Translations under genes and position numbers: made by a program
Origin: Roseburia sp.
GTDB taxonomy: Bacteria > Bacillota > Clostridia > Lachnospirales > Lachnospiraceae
Length of the DNA: 33,816 bases
Reading direction: 5' to 3'
NCBI GenBank assembly: GCA_023664685.1
Contig: JAMPFC010000025.1
Span: 1 to 33,816, forward strand
Notes under the pieces: generated by a model
What the model saw: only the letters and a program-made list of their open reading frames with translations
Databases searched by the model: none
What the model was told of the DNA's origin: nothing
Part shown: positions 16,647 to 25,107 of the stretch, in pieces
How positions within the stretch are numbered: the stretch's first letter is position 1
Layout of the letters: each line of letters begins with the position of its first letter

Positions 16647-17224
16647 GAGGTGTGGGCAGCGGAAAATCAACGGTGCTTAGTATTCTGGAAAAAGAGTACG
16701 GTGCTTTTGTGTGTATGGCAGACCAGTTGGGGCATAAGGCAATGGTTCACGGAACAGACACTTACCGGCAGATCATAGATGTATTTGGCAGGGAGATTTT
16801 GTTAGAATCCGGAGAGATCGACAGGAACGCACTGGCAAATATCGTTTACCGGGAGGACGAGCTTCTTCGACGGTTGAATGCCATCATCCATCCGTTTGTA
16901 TTTTCCGAGATCCAGCGATTGATCCGCCGCCATGCCACAGACCGGCTATTTGTGCTTGAGACAGCGATTTTGTTTGAGACGGGCTGTGATAAATTGTGTG
17001 ATGAAGTCTGGGGAGTTCTGACGGAAGATGAAATACGCATCCGCCGCCTGATGGAATCCAGAGGATACTCGAGAGAGCGGGCGGAGGAGATTATGAAAAA
17101 ACAGATCAGTAATTATGAACTTGCTAAAAAATGTGACCGTGTCATTGTGAATGATGGGGGGCGGGAGGAACTGGAAGAGTACATAAGGAAATGCATGGAA
17201 AATGTTCTGGAAAAAGAAGGGTGA
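16628..17224 (+). CDS. coaE: Dephospho-CoA kinase
   Basis: CoaE phosphorylates dephospho-CoA in the last step of coenzyme A synthesis. The 198-residue protein starts MVVGIAGGVGSGKST, with the P-loop at 7-15. It also has the expected ADQLGH and NAIIHPFV segments and the LFETGCDKLCDEVWGV core. ATG 16628 lies 7 nt after GAGGAG (16615-16620). An upstream in-frame ATG at 16595 lies within the duplicated polA tail and is rejected. The gene begins 97 bp after polA, the gap being mostly the tandem duplication, and is likely co-transcribed with it. Confidence 0.95.
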   Translation: MVVGIAGGVGSGKSTVLSILEKEYGAFVCMADQLGHKAMVHGTDTYRQIIDVFGREILLESGEIDRNALANIVYREDELLRRLNAIIHPFVFSEIQRLIRRHATDRLFVLETAILFETGCDKLCDEVWGVLTEDEIRIRRLMESRGYSRERAEEIMKKQISNYELAKKCDRVIVNDGGREELEEYIRKCMENVLEKEG

Positions 17225-17227
17225 CTA

Positions 17228-17236
17228 TGGTATAAT
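17228..17236 (+). promoter_or_regulatory. Extended -10 promoter for the FtsA-like gene
   Basis: TGG-TATAAT (17228-17236) is a consensus extended -10 box immediately after the coaE stop. A weak -35 (CTGGAA, 17207-17212) lies 18 bp upstream within coaE. The resulting leader of about 145 nt (17243-17387) has no gene but can fold: GTTG-TTTCG-CAAC (17262-17274), and CAGCC/GGCTG (17314-17318 with 17349-17353) enclosing ACAGA-TGG-TCTGT (17332-17344). No known riboswitch is recognised. Confidence 0.6.
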
Positions 17237-17387
17237 AGTTTCAGCAAAGTTGGGGCATGTAAGTTGTTTCGCAACATTGAGATGCACAGGGAATATGTGC
17301 AATCGATCATAATGCAGCCGGATCGCTTGTTACAGATGGTCTGTCGCAGGCTGTTCGGAGTTTTACGTGAGAGTTGAGGAAATATGT

Positions 17388-19694
17388 ATGGGTAATGGTA
17401 ATGATACTTATGTATTCGGACTGGATATTGGCACACGGAGTATTGTCGGAACGGTAGGGTATCGGATCGGTACAGACCGTTTTGTTGTCATGGCACAGGT
17501 TTCGATCGAACACAAAACAAGAGCGGTGATCGATGGGCAGATCCATGATATCCCGACGGTAGTCCGGACGATCAAAGAGGTAAAAGCGCGTCTGGAGGAA
17601 AAGACCGGGGAGAAATTGTCAGACGTCAGCATTGCGGCGGCGGGCCGCGTCCTTAAGACAAAAAATGTGTATGTTGAGTATGAGATGCCCTCCGAGTCCA
17701 AGGTGACGTCCGAGCATGTACATTCTCTGGATAACGTGGCGGTGGAGAAGGCATATGAGGAGATCCGGTTAGAGGCGGATCATAAAGATAAACATTTTTA
17801 TTGTGTCGGGTATTCTCCGGTCAAATACTATCTGAATGGATATCCGATGGAAATGATCGAGGAACATATGGCGGCTTCGATCGGTGTGGAAATGATCGCT
17901 ACGTTTTTGCCGGATGAGGTCGTAGAGGGCTTATATGCTGCGGTTGAGCAGGCGGGTCTCCATGTGGCGAGTCTTACGCTTGAGCCGATCGCAGCGATCA
18001 ATATTGCGATTCCGGAACGGTTCCGGCTCTTAAATATCGCACTCGTGGATGTCGGAGCGGGGACGTCGGATATTTCGATCGTGAAGGATGGAAGTATCAT
18101 TGCGTTTGGCATGATGCCCCTTGCCGGTGATGAGATTACGGAGGCGATCGCCAAAAAATATCTTGTGGATTTTGAGACCGCAGAAAAGATCAAGCGGGGC
18201 GCGACGAAGCGCAAATCCATTTCTTTTAAAAATATTATGGGAGAGGCTTTCAAACTCGATCAGAAAGCCATTCAGGATACTGCAAAAGAAGCAATGTCAT
18301 ATATTGTGGAGAAGGTATCGGATAAGATCGTCGAATTAAACGGAGGAAATCCGGTGAGCGCAGTATTTGTCGTGGGCGGCGGCGGAAAGATGCCGGGCTT
18401 TACGGAATTGATGGCAGAGCGGATCGGTCTTCCCAAAAACCGGGTCAGCATACGGGGCGCGGAGGTTTTGAGGCAGATTGATTTTTCCGGAACTGGTGTC
18501 AAAAAGGATTCGACGCTTGTGACTCCGATCGGGATCTGTCTTGAGTATTATGAGCAAAAAAACAGTTTCATCCATGTGCGGGTAAACGAAGAGCGGGTGA
18601 AGCTTTACGATAATGGCAAGGCGACGATACTGGACGCCTGCATCCATGCCGGATTTTCACAAAACAGCTTGTTCCCTTCCCGGGGAGAGGGGATCACCTA
18701 TACGCTGAATGGGGAGGAGAAGGAGCTAAAAGGACGTCTCGGGGAGGCGGCAGAAGTCGTGAGACAAGGCAAAGAATCCAATCTCAACGAGCTTGTTGCA
18801 GACAATGATGTGATCACGGTGAAGCCTGCGACGAGAGGCGAAGATGCCTCACTTACAGTCGGAAAGATTCCCGAATGCAAAGAAGAGTTGAAGTATACTT
18901 TTCTTGGGCGGACGGTTCTGTGTCCGAAAGTTGTCAGGGTAAATAAAGAGCTGCAGTCGGAGCTTTATGAGATCCGGGATGGGGATTCAGTGGTAGTCCA
19001 AGATGTATATTCGGCAGGGCAGTTATTTGAATTTATGGGAGTTGAGCCGGAGAAAGATATTCTGGTTGACGGGGAGAAAGCGGATTTGGACACTCGCCTG
19101 AAAAATGGCGCTTCGGTCGAATATGAGATTCCGCCCGAACCGGTGAAGCCGCCGGAACCGCCCAAACCAGAAAAGCCGGCAGGAAAGTCCCAGACAGCTG
19201 CTGCATCAGGAACTGACGGAAGCAAAGGAGGGACAGGCGGCAATATTACAGCCGGATTAAGCGGGTATAGTGAGCCGGCGGGGCCGGATCCGTTACTTTC
19301 GCCAGTGAAGCCGCTTCCCGCATGGGCAGCCGATCTTCCGATCAGCAATCCGTCTGTGAGAACATATCCGAACATGCCGGCAGGCGGGGGAATGGGAATG
19401 CCCCAGATGGCGGCGCCAAACATGGCGGCAGCTAGCGGTGCTTCATGGGCAGCACCAAGTCCGGCACCGGCACCAGTGTTTGGACACAGCATATCGGTCG
19501 AGGTAAATGGGCAGAAGGTGACAATACCGGCGAAAGACCGACATACATTTGTGGACGTGTTTGACGCCTACCCAATCGATCTTACAAAGTCAGGAGGAAA
19601 ACGTCTGGTATCCCGCCTGAATGGAATGGATGTGACAGATTTTACGACGCCATTGCATGATAAAGACAGCGTTGATCTGTACTGGGAGAAATAA
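17388..19694 (+). CDS. FtsA-like actin-fold ATPase with beta-grasp-like C-terminal modules
   Basis: The product has 768 residues, against about 420 for a standard FtsA. Residues 1-385 form the actin-fold core: phosphate-1 GLDIGTRS (D13), phosphate-2 LVDVGAGTSD (D221) and the adenosine motif VVGGGGKMPG (from about 328). After that come modules reminiscent of small beta-grasp folds: about 392-475 (VRVNEERVKLYDNGKATILDA), about 500-588 (ending RLKNGASVEYE) and 701-768 (VEVNGQKVTIPA ... HDKDSVDLYWEK). Residues 588-700 are a Pro/Gly/Ala-rich linker. No amphipathic membrane-targeting helix is obvious at the end. The start follows GAGGA by 7 nt. It is probably a cell division or shape protein; no ftsZ or mreB is adjacent. 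The beta-grasp reading is pattern inference. Confidence 0.8.
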   Translation: MGNGNDTYVFGLDIGTRSIVGTVGYRIGTDRFVVMAQVSIEHKTRAVIDGQIHDIPTVVRTIKEVKARLEEKTGEKLSDVSIAAAGRVLKTKNVYVEYEMPSESKVTSEHVHSLDNVAVEKAYEEIRLEADHKDKHFYCVGYSPVKYYLNGYPMEMIEEHMAASIGVEMIATFLPDEVVEGLYAAVEQAGLHVASLTLEPIAAINIAIPERFRLLNIALVDVGAGTSDISIVKDGSIIAFGMMPLAGDEITEAIAKKYLVDFETAEKIKRGATKRKSISFKNIMGEAFKLDQKAIQDTAKEAMSYIVEKVSDKIVELNGGNPVSAVFVVGGGGKMPGFTELMAERIGLPKNRVSIRGAEVLRQIDFSGTGVKKDSTLVTPIGICLEYYEQKNSFIHVRVNEERVKLYDNGKATILDACIHAGFSQNSLFPSRGEGITYTLNGEEKELKGRLGEAAEVVRQGKESNLNELVADNDVITVKPATRGEDASLTVGKIPECKEELKYTFLGRTVLCPKVVRVNKELQSELYEIRDGDSVVVQDVYSAGQLFEFMGVEPEKDILVDGEKADLDTRLKNGASVEYEIPPEPVKPPEPPKPEKPAGKSQTAAASGTDGSKGGTGGNITAGLSGYSEPAGPDPLLSPVKPLPAWAADLPISNPSVRTYPNMPAGGGMGMPQMAAPNMAAASGASWAAPSPAPAPVFGHSISVEVNGQKVTIPAKDRHTFVDVFDAYPIDLTKSGGKRLVSRLNGMDVTDFTTPLHDKDSVDLYWEK

Positions 19695-19734
19695 TATGAG
19701 ACGTGGGCGCAAAAGGTAGAACATGGAGATGAAT

Positions 19735-20541
19735 ATGAAACTTTACAGTATTGCCAGTGGGAGCAGCGGGAATAGTATATTTGTGGGTTCTGGAGAAGGA
19801 ACCCGGGGAATCCTTGTGGATACAGGGATCAGTAAAAAGCGGATCGAAGAGGGGCTTGCCTCTGAAAATATTTCCATCGGGGATATCGAGGGGATTTTTA
19901 TCACCCATGAACATTCAGACCATATATACGGTCTTGGCCCTCTCCTGAGAAAATATGCCATTCCGGTATATGCGACGGAGGGGACGATAAACTATATTTT
20001 TGACACCGGAAAGTGCGGAAATGTGGAAAAAAGCCTGTTTCAGTGCATCCGACCGGATGTTCCGGTCAGCGTGGGCGGGATGGAGATCATGCCATTTACG
20101 ATTTCCCATGATGCGGCGGAGCCGGTATGTTATACTGTGAGCGATGGCAGGAAAAAGATCGCGGTGGCTACGGATATGGGGGAGTACACGGATTATACGC
20201 TTTCGCATCTGGAGGACTGCGAGGGAGTGCTGCTTGAGGCAAATCATGATATCAACATGCTGCAGGCGGGAAGCTATCCGTACCAGTTAAAACTCCGTAT
20301 CCTTGGGAGCAAAGGCCACTTATCCAATGACGCCTGCGGGCGGATGCTGTGCCAGTTAGTCCGCCATCAATTAAAATACATATTGCTCGGGCATTTGAGC
20401 AAGGAAAATAATTATCCCGAACTTGCTTATGAGACGGTGAAATATGAATTGGAGCGTGAGTATGGCTCGTGGGAAGAAAGCGGCTTGTTTCTCGGGGTGG
20501 CGGGGAGACAGATGCCGACGGAGCCGGTTTTAGTATGCTGA
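19735..20541 (+). CDS. yycJ: YycJ/WalJ-type metallo-beta-lactamase-fold hydrolase
   Basis: The protein has 268 residues and the metal motif H58-E-H60-S-D62-H63, with later ligands in MPFTISHDA and VATDMGEYTD. The N-terminus KLYSIASGSSGNSIFVG is characteristic of the YycJ subfamily. B. subtilis YycJ belongs to the walRK operon and has 5'-3' exonuclease activity linked to mismatch repair; here no walRK genes are adjacent. The ATG at 19735 lies 6 nt after GGAG, and another in-frame ATG at 19723 is possible. It starts 40 bp after the FtsA-like gene, so co-transcription is likely. Confidence 0.9.
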   Translation: MKLYSIASGSSGNSIFVGSGEGTRGILVDTGISKKRIEEGLASENISIGDIEGIFITHEHSDHIYGLGPLLRKYAIPVYATEGTINYIFDTGKCGNVEKSLFQCIRPDVPVSVGGMEIMPFTISHDAAEPVCYTVSDGRKKIAVATDMGEYTDYTLSHLEDCEGVLLEANHDINMLQAGSYPYQLKLRILGSKGHLSNDACGRMLCQLVRHQLKYILLGHLSKENNYPELAYETVKYELEREYGSWEESGLFLGVAGRQMPTEPVLVC

Positions 20542-20631
20542 CACAGGATCAAGGAGTGAATCTTGCATGCGTACAGCCTCATTGATCCGGGGCGGCAGTA
20601 AGTGCGCAGTTTGAGAAAGACGAGGATAAAA

Positions 20632-20904
20632 ATGAAAAAGACGATTATTACAGTAGTAGGAAAAGACAGTGTGGGGATCATTGCAAAGGTATGCACGTAT
20701 TTGTCAGAGAATGGGATCAATATCCTTGATATTTCCCAGACGATCGTGGATGGCTTTTTTAATATGATGATGGTTGTAAATACCGATCTGTCCACAAAAA
20801 AATTTGTACAGATATCGGAAGAAATGGAAGAACTTGGAAAAGAGATCAGCTGCATCATTAAAGTCCAGCGGGAAGATATTTTTGATAAGATGCACAGGCT
20901 TTAG
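20632..20904 (+). CDS. ACT domain protein (UPF0237)
   Basis: The 90-residue protein consists of one ACT domain: [32 protein letters not shown], then a variable half ending [14 protein letters not shown] domains bind small ligands, usually amino acids, and regulate enzymes. The ATG lies 5 nt after GAGGA. The UPF0210 gene follows 20 bp later; this two-gene order is conserved in many bacteria (SP_0238/SP_0239 in Streptococcus pneumoniae), so the ACT protein is probably the regulatory partner. The 90-bp gap upstream holds only a distant 6-bp inverted repeat, GGATCA/TGATCC (20546-20588). Confidence 0.92.
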   Translation: MKKTIITVVGKDSVGIIAKVCTYLSENGINILDISQTIVDGFFNMMMVVNTDLSTKKFVQISEEMEELGKEISCIIKVQREDIFDKMHRL

Positions 20905-20924
20905 GGAAAGGCAGGGTATTTATT

Positions 20925-22289
20925 TTGATCAATATAAATGAAGTTATCGAAACCAATAATATGATTGAAAAGGAGAACCTTGACGTCCGCACGATCACGA
21001 TGGGGATCAGCCTTCTTGACTGTGTGGACAGCGATCTCGAGCGGTTATGCACGAAGGTGTATGATAAGATCACGAGGATGGCGGAAAATCTCGTTTCGGT
21101 CGGCGAGGAGATCAGCATGGAATACGGAGTCCCAATCGTGAATAAGAGGATTTCGATCACCCCGGCGGCACTGATCGGAGGAGCTGCCTGCCAGTCCCCG
21201 GAGGATTTTGTAAAGCTCGCACAAGCATTAGACCGTGCGGCAAAACAGGTCGGCGTGAATTTTATCGGCGGGTATTCGGCACTTGTTTCAAAAAAGATGA
21301 CAGCGGCAGATGAGAATTTGATCCGCTCGATCCCGGAGGCACTTGCCATAACCGAGCGTGTGTGTAGTTCCGTCAATGTGGGTTCGACGAAAACAGGGCT
21401 TGATATGGATGCGATCCGTCTTATGGGAAAAATAGTAAAAAAGACAGCAGAGAATACGAAAGACGAGGATTCACTCGGCTGTGCCAAGCTTGTTGTCTTT
21501 TGCAATGCCCCGGACGATAATCCGTTTATGGCGGGGGCATTTCACGGTGTGACGGAGGGAGATGCGATCATAAATGTGGGGGTAAGCGGCCCCGGCGTGG
21601 TAAAAACCGCACTGGAAAAGGTGAAAGACAAAGATTTTGGGAAAGTGTGTGAGACGATCAAAAAAACTGCCTTTCAGATCACCAGAGTAGGTCAGCTCGT
21701 AGCTTATGAGGCGTCAAAACGCCTCGGTGTTCCTTTTGGCATCATCGACCTGTCACTGGCGCCCACGCCGGCAGTCGGGGACAGTATTGCAGAAATTTTC
21801 GAAGCGCTTGGCATTGAGAGAGCCGGCGCGCCGGGAACGACAGCGGCGCTTGCCATGTTAAACGATCAGGTGAAAAAGGGAGGCGTTATGGCGTCCTCGT
21901 ATGTGGGAGGATTGAGCGGGGCGTTTATTCCTGTCAGTGAAGATCAGGGAATGATCGATGCGGTGACAGAGGGTGCGCTGACATTGGAAAAACTGGAGGC
22001 GATGACCTGTGTCTGCTCCGTCGGACTTGATATGATCGCAGTCCCCGGTGATACAAAAGAGACGACGATCGCCGGAATCATCGCCGATGAGATGGCGATC
22101 GGGATGGTGAACCAGAAGACAACAGCGGTGAGGATCATACCGGTACAGGGAAAAACAGTAGGCGACCGCGCCGAATTTGGGGGACTTCTCGGATATGCCC
22201 CGATCATGCCGGTAAATCCGTTTGGCTGTGACGATTTTGTAAACCGGACAGGCCGGATTCCGGCGCCGATCCATAGTTTTAAAAACTGA
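20925..22289 (+). CDS. PFL family UPF0210 protein
   Basis: The 454-residue protein starts at TTG 20925, giving [30 protein letters not shown], the family's conserved N-terminus; AAGGCAGGG lies 9 nt upstream. Other conserved stretches are [40 protein letters not shown] and a C-terminal [13 protein letters not shown]. The family has a distant structural link to pyruvate formate-lyase-like folds, hence its name, but I see no glycyl-radical motif with catalytic cysteines. The reaction is unknown. It is paired with the ACT protein just upstream, which suggests a ligand-regulated enzyme. Confidence 0.92.
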   Translation: MININEVIETNNMIEKENLDVRTITMGISLLDCVDSDLERLCTKVYDKITRMAENLVSVGEEISMEYGVPIVNKRISITPAALIGGAACQSPEDFVKLAQALDRAAKQVGVNFIGGYSALVSKKMTAADENLIRSIPEALAITERVCSSVNVGSTKTGLDMDAIRLMGKIVKKTAENTKDEDSLGCAKLVVFCNAPDDNPFMAGAFHGVTEGDAIINVGVSGPGVVKTALEKVKDKDFGKVCETIKKTAFQITRVGQLVAYEASKRLGVPFGIIDLSLAPTPAVGDSIAEIFEALGIERAGAPGTTAALAMLNDQVKKGGVMASSYVGGLSGAFIPVSEDQGMIDAVTEGALTLEKLEAMTCVCSVGLDMIAVPGDTKETTIAGIIADEMAIGMVNQKTTAVRIIPVQGKTVGDRAEFGGLLGYAPIMPVNPFGCDDFVNRTGRIPAPIHSFKN

Positions 22290-22299
22290 TTTAAAAATT

Positions 22300-22315
22300 G
22301 ATCCGGAGGAGGATC
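22300..22315 (+). promoter_or_regulatory. Small hairpin holding a GGAGGA loop
   Basis: GATCC-GGAGGA-GGATC can fold with a Shine-Dalgarno-like loop, 22 bp before the pepD start. The functional ribosome site of pepD is more likely AAGGAAGGG further down, so this hairpin may be incidental. Confidence 0.25.
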
Positions 22316-22337
22316 TGACGGGAAGGAAGGGAAATTT

Positions 22338-23792
22338 ATGTTAGAATCGATTGATTACAAAAAGATTTTTACGTATTTTGAAGAAATTTCGAATGTACCG
22401 CGTGGCTCTTACCACAACGAAAAAATAAGCGAATATCTCGTCCGTTTTGCGAAAGAACATGATCTGTCTTACCGGGTGGATGAGGCAAAAAATGTGATCA
22501 TAAAAAAGCCGGCTTCCGCAGATTGTACGAATCCGGAACCGGTTATGCTCCAAGGGCATATGGATATGGTATGTGTCAGTAAGGATGGAACGCATGATTT
22601 TGAGAAGGAGGGGCTTCCTCTGAGGATCGAGGGGGACTATATCTATTCTGAGGGAACGACGCTCGGCGGAGATGATGGAATCGCACTGGCATATGCCCTT
22701 GCGATATTGGACAGTGACGAATATACCCATCCGCCGATTGAGGCTGTATTTACAACGGATGAAGAGGTGGGAATGGATGGCGCTTCGGCACTGGATACCT
22801 CAGACCTAAAAGCGAAGAGGCTCATCAATATGGATAACGAAGAGGAGGGCGTTCTTCTTGTCAGTTGTGCCGGCGGGGCGTCAGTGGATATTTCCTTTTC
22901 AGAAAAGAAGCGGAAAAAGAGCGGTGCAGAGATCATTGTGGAGGTCAGCGGACTTGCCGGCGGGCATTCCGGGACTGAAATTGACAAGCATCCGTTGAAT
23001 GCATCGATTTTACTTGGCAGGCTTTTGTTTATGACATGGAACGAGCATCCGTTTCAGATCATTTCTTTTACCGGAGGCGATAAAGATAATGTCATAACCA
23101 GTTCGGCAAATGTCCGTCTGCTCTGTGAAGGTGACGGAACGGAACTGGCGGAGGCGCTCCGGAAAAACGCAGCTTGTGTGAGAGAAGAGATTTGCGGTTC
23201 GGAGCCGGAGGCGGTATTTACGGTCGGTGAACCCGCAGCCGGAAGTGAGTTTTGCTTTTCGGAGGACTATACAAAGGGAGTTCTCTCTTTTCTGAATCTT
23301 GTGATCACCGGGGTTCAGGTGATGAGCAGTGATGTTCCGGGCATGGTGGAGAGTTCTTTGAATATGGGCGTGGCAAAAACAGAAGAGGACGGCATGGTAT
23401 TTGCCTTTTCCCTGCGGAGCCAGAAAGAGAGTTACCGTGACTATATGTTCCGTCAGTTGGAAACACTTTCAACGTGTGTGATGCCGGCGGGGATAACGAG
23501 CAGTTTCCGTGTGCGGGGAGAGTATCCGGCATGGGATTATAAAAGGGACTCTGTATTGCGGGATTTGATGGCAGAGGAATTTAGGCGGGTATTTGGCAGA
23601 GAACCGGAGGTAAAGGGAATCCATGCCGGACTGGAATGCGGCATACTGGCAAAGAAGATTCCGGGGATCGATATTGTTTCGATGGGGCCGGATATCCACG
23701 ATATCCACACGGTTCACGAAAAGCTCAGTATCTCATCGGCGAAGAAAAATTTTGATTTTGTTCTGGGAGTATTGGAGAAACTGGCGAAGTAA
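22338..23792 (+). CDS. pepD: Aminoacyl-histidine dipeptidase (M20C, PepD)
   Basis: PepD hydrolyses dipeptides such as carnosine-like Xaa-His with a two-metal centre. The 484-residue protein has the M20 ligands H74 (QGHMDMV), D112 (GGDDGIALA), E142/E143 (TTDEEVG), D in NMDNEEEG, and a late His in the closing DIHDIHTVHEKLSI segment. The inserted lid domain GLAGGHSGTEIDKHPLN is present. The ATG at 22338 follows AAGGAAGGG. It sits 48 bp after the UPF0210 gene on the same strand. There is no signal peptide, so it is a cytosolic peptide-recycling enzyme. Confidence 0.95.
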   Translation: MLESIDYKKIFTYFEEISNVPRGSYHNEKISEYLVRFAKEHDLSYRVDEAKNVIIKKPASADCTNPEPVMLQGHMDMVCVSKDGTHDFEKEGLPLRIEGDYIYSEGTTLGGDDGIALAYALAILDSDEYTHPPIEAVFTTDEEVGMDGASALDTSDLKAKRLINMDNEEEGVLLVSCAGGASVDISFSEKKRKKSGAEIIVEVSGLAGGHSGTEIDKHPLNASILLGRLLFMTWNEHPFQIISFTGGDKDNVITSSANVRLLCEGDGTELAEALRKNAACVREEICGSEPEAVFTVGEPAAGSEFCFSEDYTKGVLSFLNLVITGVQVMSSDVPGMVESSLNMGVAKTEEDGMVFAFSLRSQKESYRDYMFRQLETLSTCVMPAGITSSFRVRGEYPAWDYKRDSVLRDLMAEEFRRVFGREPEVKGIHAGLECGILAKKIPGIDIVSMGPDIHDIHTVHEKLSISSAKKNFDFVLGVLEKLAK

Positions 23793-23857
23793 CAATGCTT
23801 TGACACCGGATATCAGGTGAAGGCGGGGGACAGTACCTCTGCGGAAATGAGGAATCT

Positions 23858-24391
23858 ATGGATAAGTTTAAAATTTTAGGAAAAAAATTGGAGCATCACG
23901 GAAAGATTGTTGATTTTTATACGATGGAGGTCAGGGTTCCAAACGGAAACACCGCACAGTGGGATTTGATCGAACACAAGGGGGCGGCGGCTGTCGTTCC
24001 AGTGGATGAGGAGGGAAAGATCCTTATGGTGAGGCAGTACCGGGGAGCGATCGACGATGTGATGTTAGAGATTCCGGCTGGCGGAAGAGACAGCACGGAG
24101 GAGGATTTTAAAGTGTGTGCGTCCCGCGAACTGGAGGAGGAGACCGGATACCGCTCGGAGGAACTCCACCATCTGATCGATATCAACACAGCGGCAGCTT
24201 ATACGAGCGAAAAGATCGTGGTGTATTATGCGGAGAATCTCATTTCCTCCAGACAGCATTTGGATGAAAATGAATTTGTAAAGATCGAGCGCTATTCCAT
24301 CGAAGAGATCGAGGAGATGATCGCCTCGGGGGAGATTACGGATGCGAAGACAATCGCAGGCGTTCTCGCCTACAAGAACCGCAAGTCATAA
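23858..24391 (+). CDS. nudF: Nudix hydrolase, ADP-ribose pyrophosphatase type
   Basis: The product has 177 residues and a perfect Nudix box, G76-x5-E-x7-REL-x-EE-x-G-Y (76-98). The N-terminal EHKGAAAVVPV and downstream NTAAAYTSEKI fit the NudF/ADP-ribose pyrophosphatase subgroup, which splits ADP-ribose into AMP and ribose 5-phosphate. A ribosome site GAGGA precedes ATG 23858. The next gene encodes a SpoIIM homologue; nudF and spoIIM are also close neighbours in B. subtilis. Substrate specificity cannot be fixed from sequence alone. Confidence 0.9.
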   Translation: MDKFKILGKKLEHHGKIVDFYTMEVRVPNGNTAQWDLIEHKGAAAVVPVDEEGKILMVRQYRGAIDDVMLEIPAGGRDSTEEDFKVCASRELEEETGYRSEELHHLIDINTAAAYTSEKIVVYYAENLISSRQHLDENEFVKIERYSIEEIEEMIASGEITDAKTIAGVLAYKNRKS

Positions 24392-24467
24392 ATACGGTTT
24401 CCCGGACATATATTTTGTAAGAAAGAGGGCGGACAGAGCCATGTGACCGCCGCCGGGAGGACAGAGT

Positions 24468-25007
24468 ATGACTTTTTTGGAATTTGTGAAAAGCCGGAGA
24501 AAAAAGGCAGTATTGTTTTTTTTAGCCGGCTTTTTTTCTGGGGGGATTTTGTATTATCTGTGCCAAAAGCCGGCTGGGGAGCTGCTAGCGCAGATGGAAG
24601 AAAATATGGTTTTGTGGGCGGCGGAGGAGCAGGATTTTTTTCAGGCGCTTTTTTTTATCCTGTGGGAGAGAGGAAAGGTATTTTCGGTACTCTGGCTCGC
24701 TGGATATACGAAGATATATAAGGTCTATAGCGCGGCGTTTGTGGCATATGTGGGGATGCAGTCCGGCTTCCTGCTTATGTTTTTTGTCATGCTGCATGGA
24801 GTGAGGGGGCTTCTTTACTGGCTCGCTGCGGGCTGTCCGCAGATGTTATTTCTTGTGCCGCTTTATATCTATTCCTTTTACCGAATTTTTGAGAGAAGAC
24901 GGGAAAAGGCTGTGCCGGCAGTCCTTTTGATCCTGTTTGTATTTGCCTTGAGCTGCTTTTTGGAGGCAAAGATCAATATTCCGCTGATCCAGTGGCTGTA
25001 TGGGTGA
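24468..25007 (+). CDS. spoIIM: SpoIIM-like membrane protein
   Basis: The 179-residue protein has four or five hydrophobic segments and the charged start MTFLEFVKSRRKK, with FFLAGFFSGG following. Its size, topology and position next to nudF match SpoIIM (DUF95), a part of the SpoIID-SpoIIM-SpoIIP machine that remodels peptidoglycan during forespore engulfment. The start at 24468 lies 7 nt after GGAGG. SpoIID and SpoIIP are not here. Sequence conservation in this family is low, so the call rests on topology and context; it could be a non-sporulation DUF95 paralogue. Confidence 0.7.
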   Translation: MTFLEFVKSRRKKAVLFFLAGFFSGGILYYLCQKPAGELLAQMEENMVLWAAEEQDFFQALFFILWERGKVFSVLWLAGYTKIYKVYSAAFVAYVGMQSGFLLMFFVMLHGVRGLLYWLAAGCPQMLFLVPLYIYSFYRIFERRREKAVPAVLLILFVFALSCFLEAKINIPLIQWLYG

Positions 25008-25045
25008 ACTTTGTTCACACTTTGGTAACATAAAGATAGTACAAT
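25004..25045 (+). promoter_or_regulatory. Palindromic site and promoter region of the ABC operon
   Basis: A perfect palindrome, GTGAAC-TTT-GTTCAC (25004-25018), overlaps the SpoIIM stop codon. A TACAAT box follows at 25040-25045; the only -35 candidates are badly spaced (TTCACA at 20 bp, TTGGTA at 12 bp). The palindrome overlaps the expected -35 position, as a repressor or activator site would. Its 3-nt spacing differs from the 4-nt spacing of the Gram-positive LexA box. Transcription into the ATPase gene would start about 55 nt before its TTG. Confidence 0.45.
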
Positions 25046-25107
25046 GAGTGAGTGTGTATTTTTCAATGATCGTATATGCCGGCGCAGCCGGTTAAGGAGG
25101 GCTAATT

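Noticed and set aside
25004-25018. LexA box interpretation of GTGAAC-TTT-GTTCAC.
   Set aside because: The Gram-positive LexA box needs GAAC and GTTC 4 nt apart; here the gap is 3.
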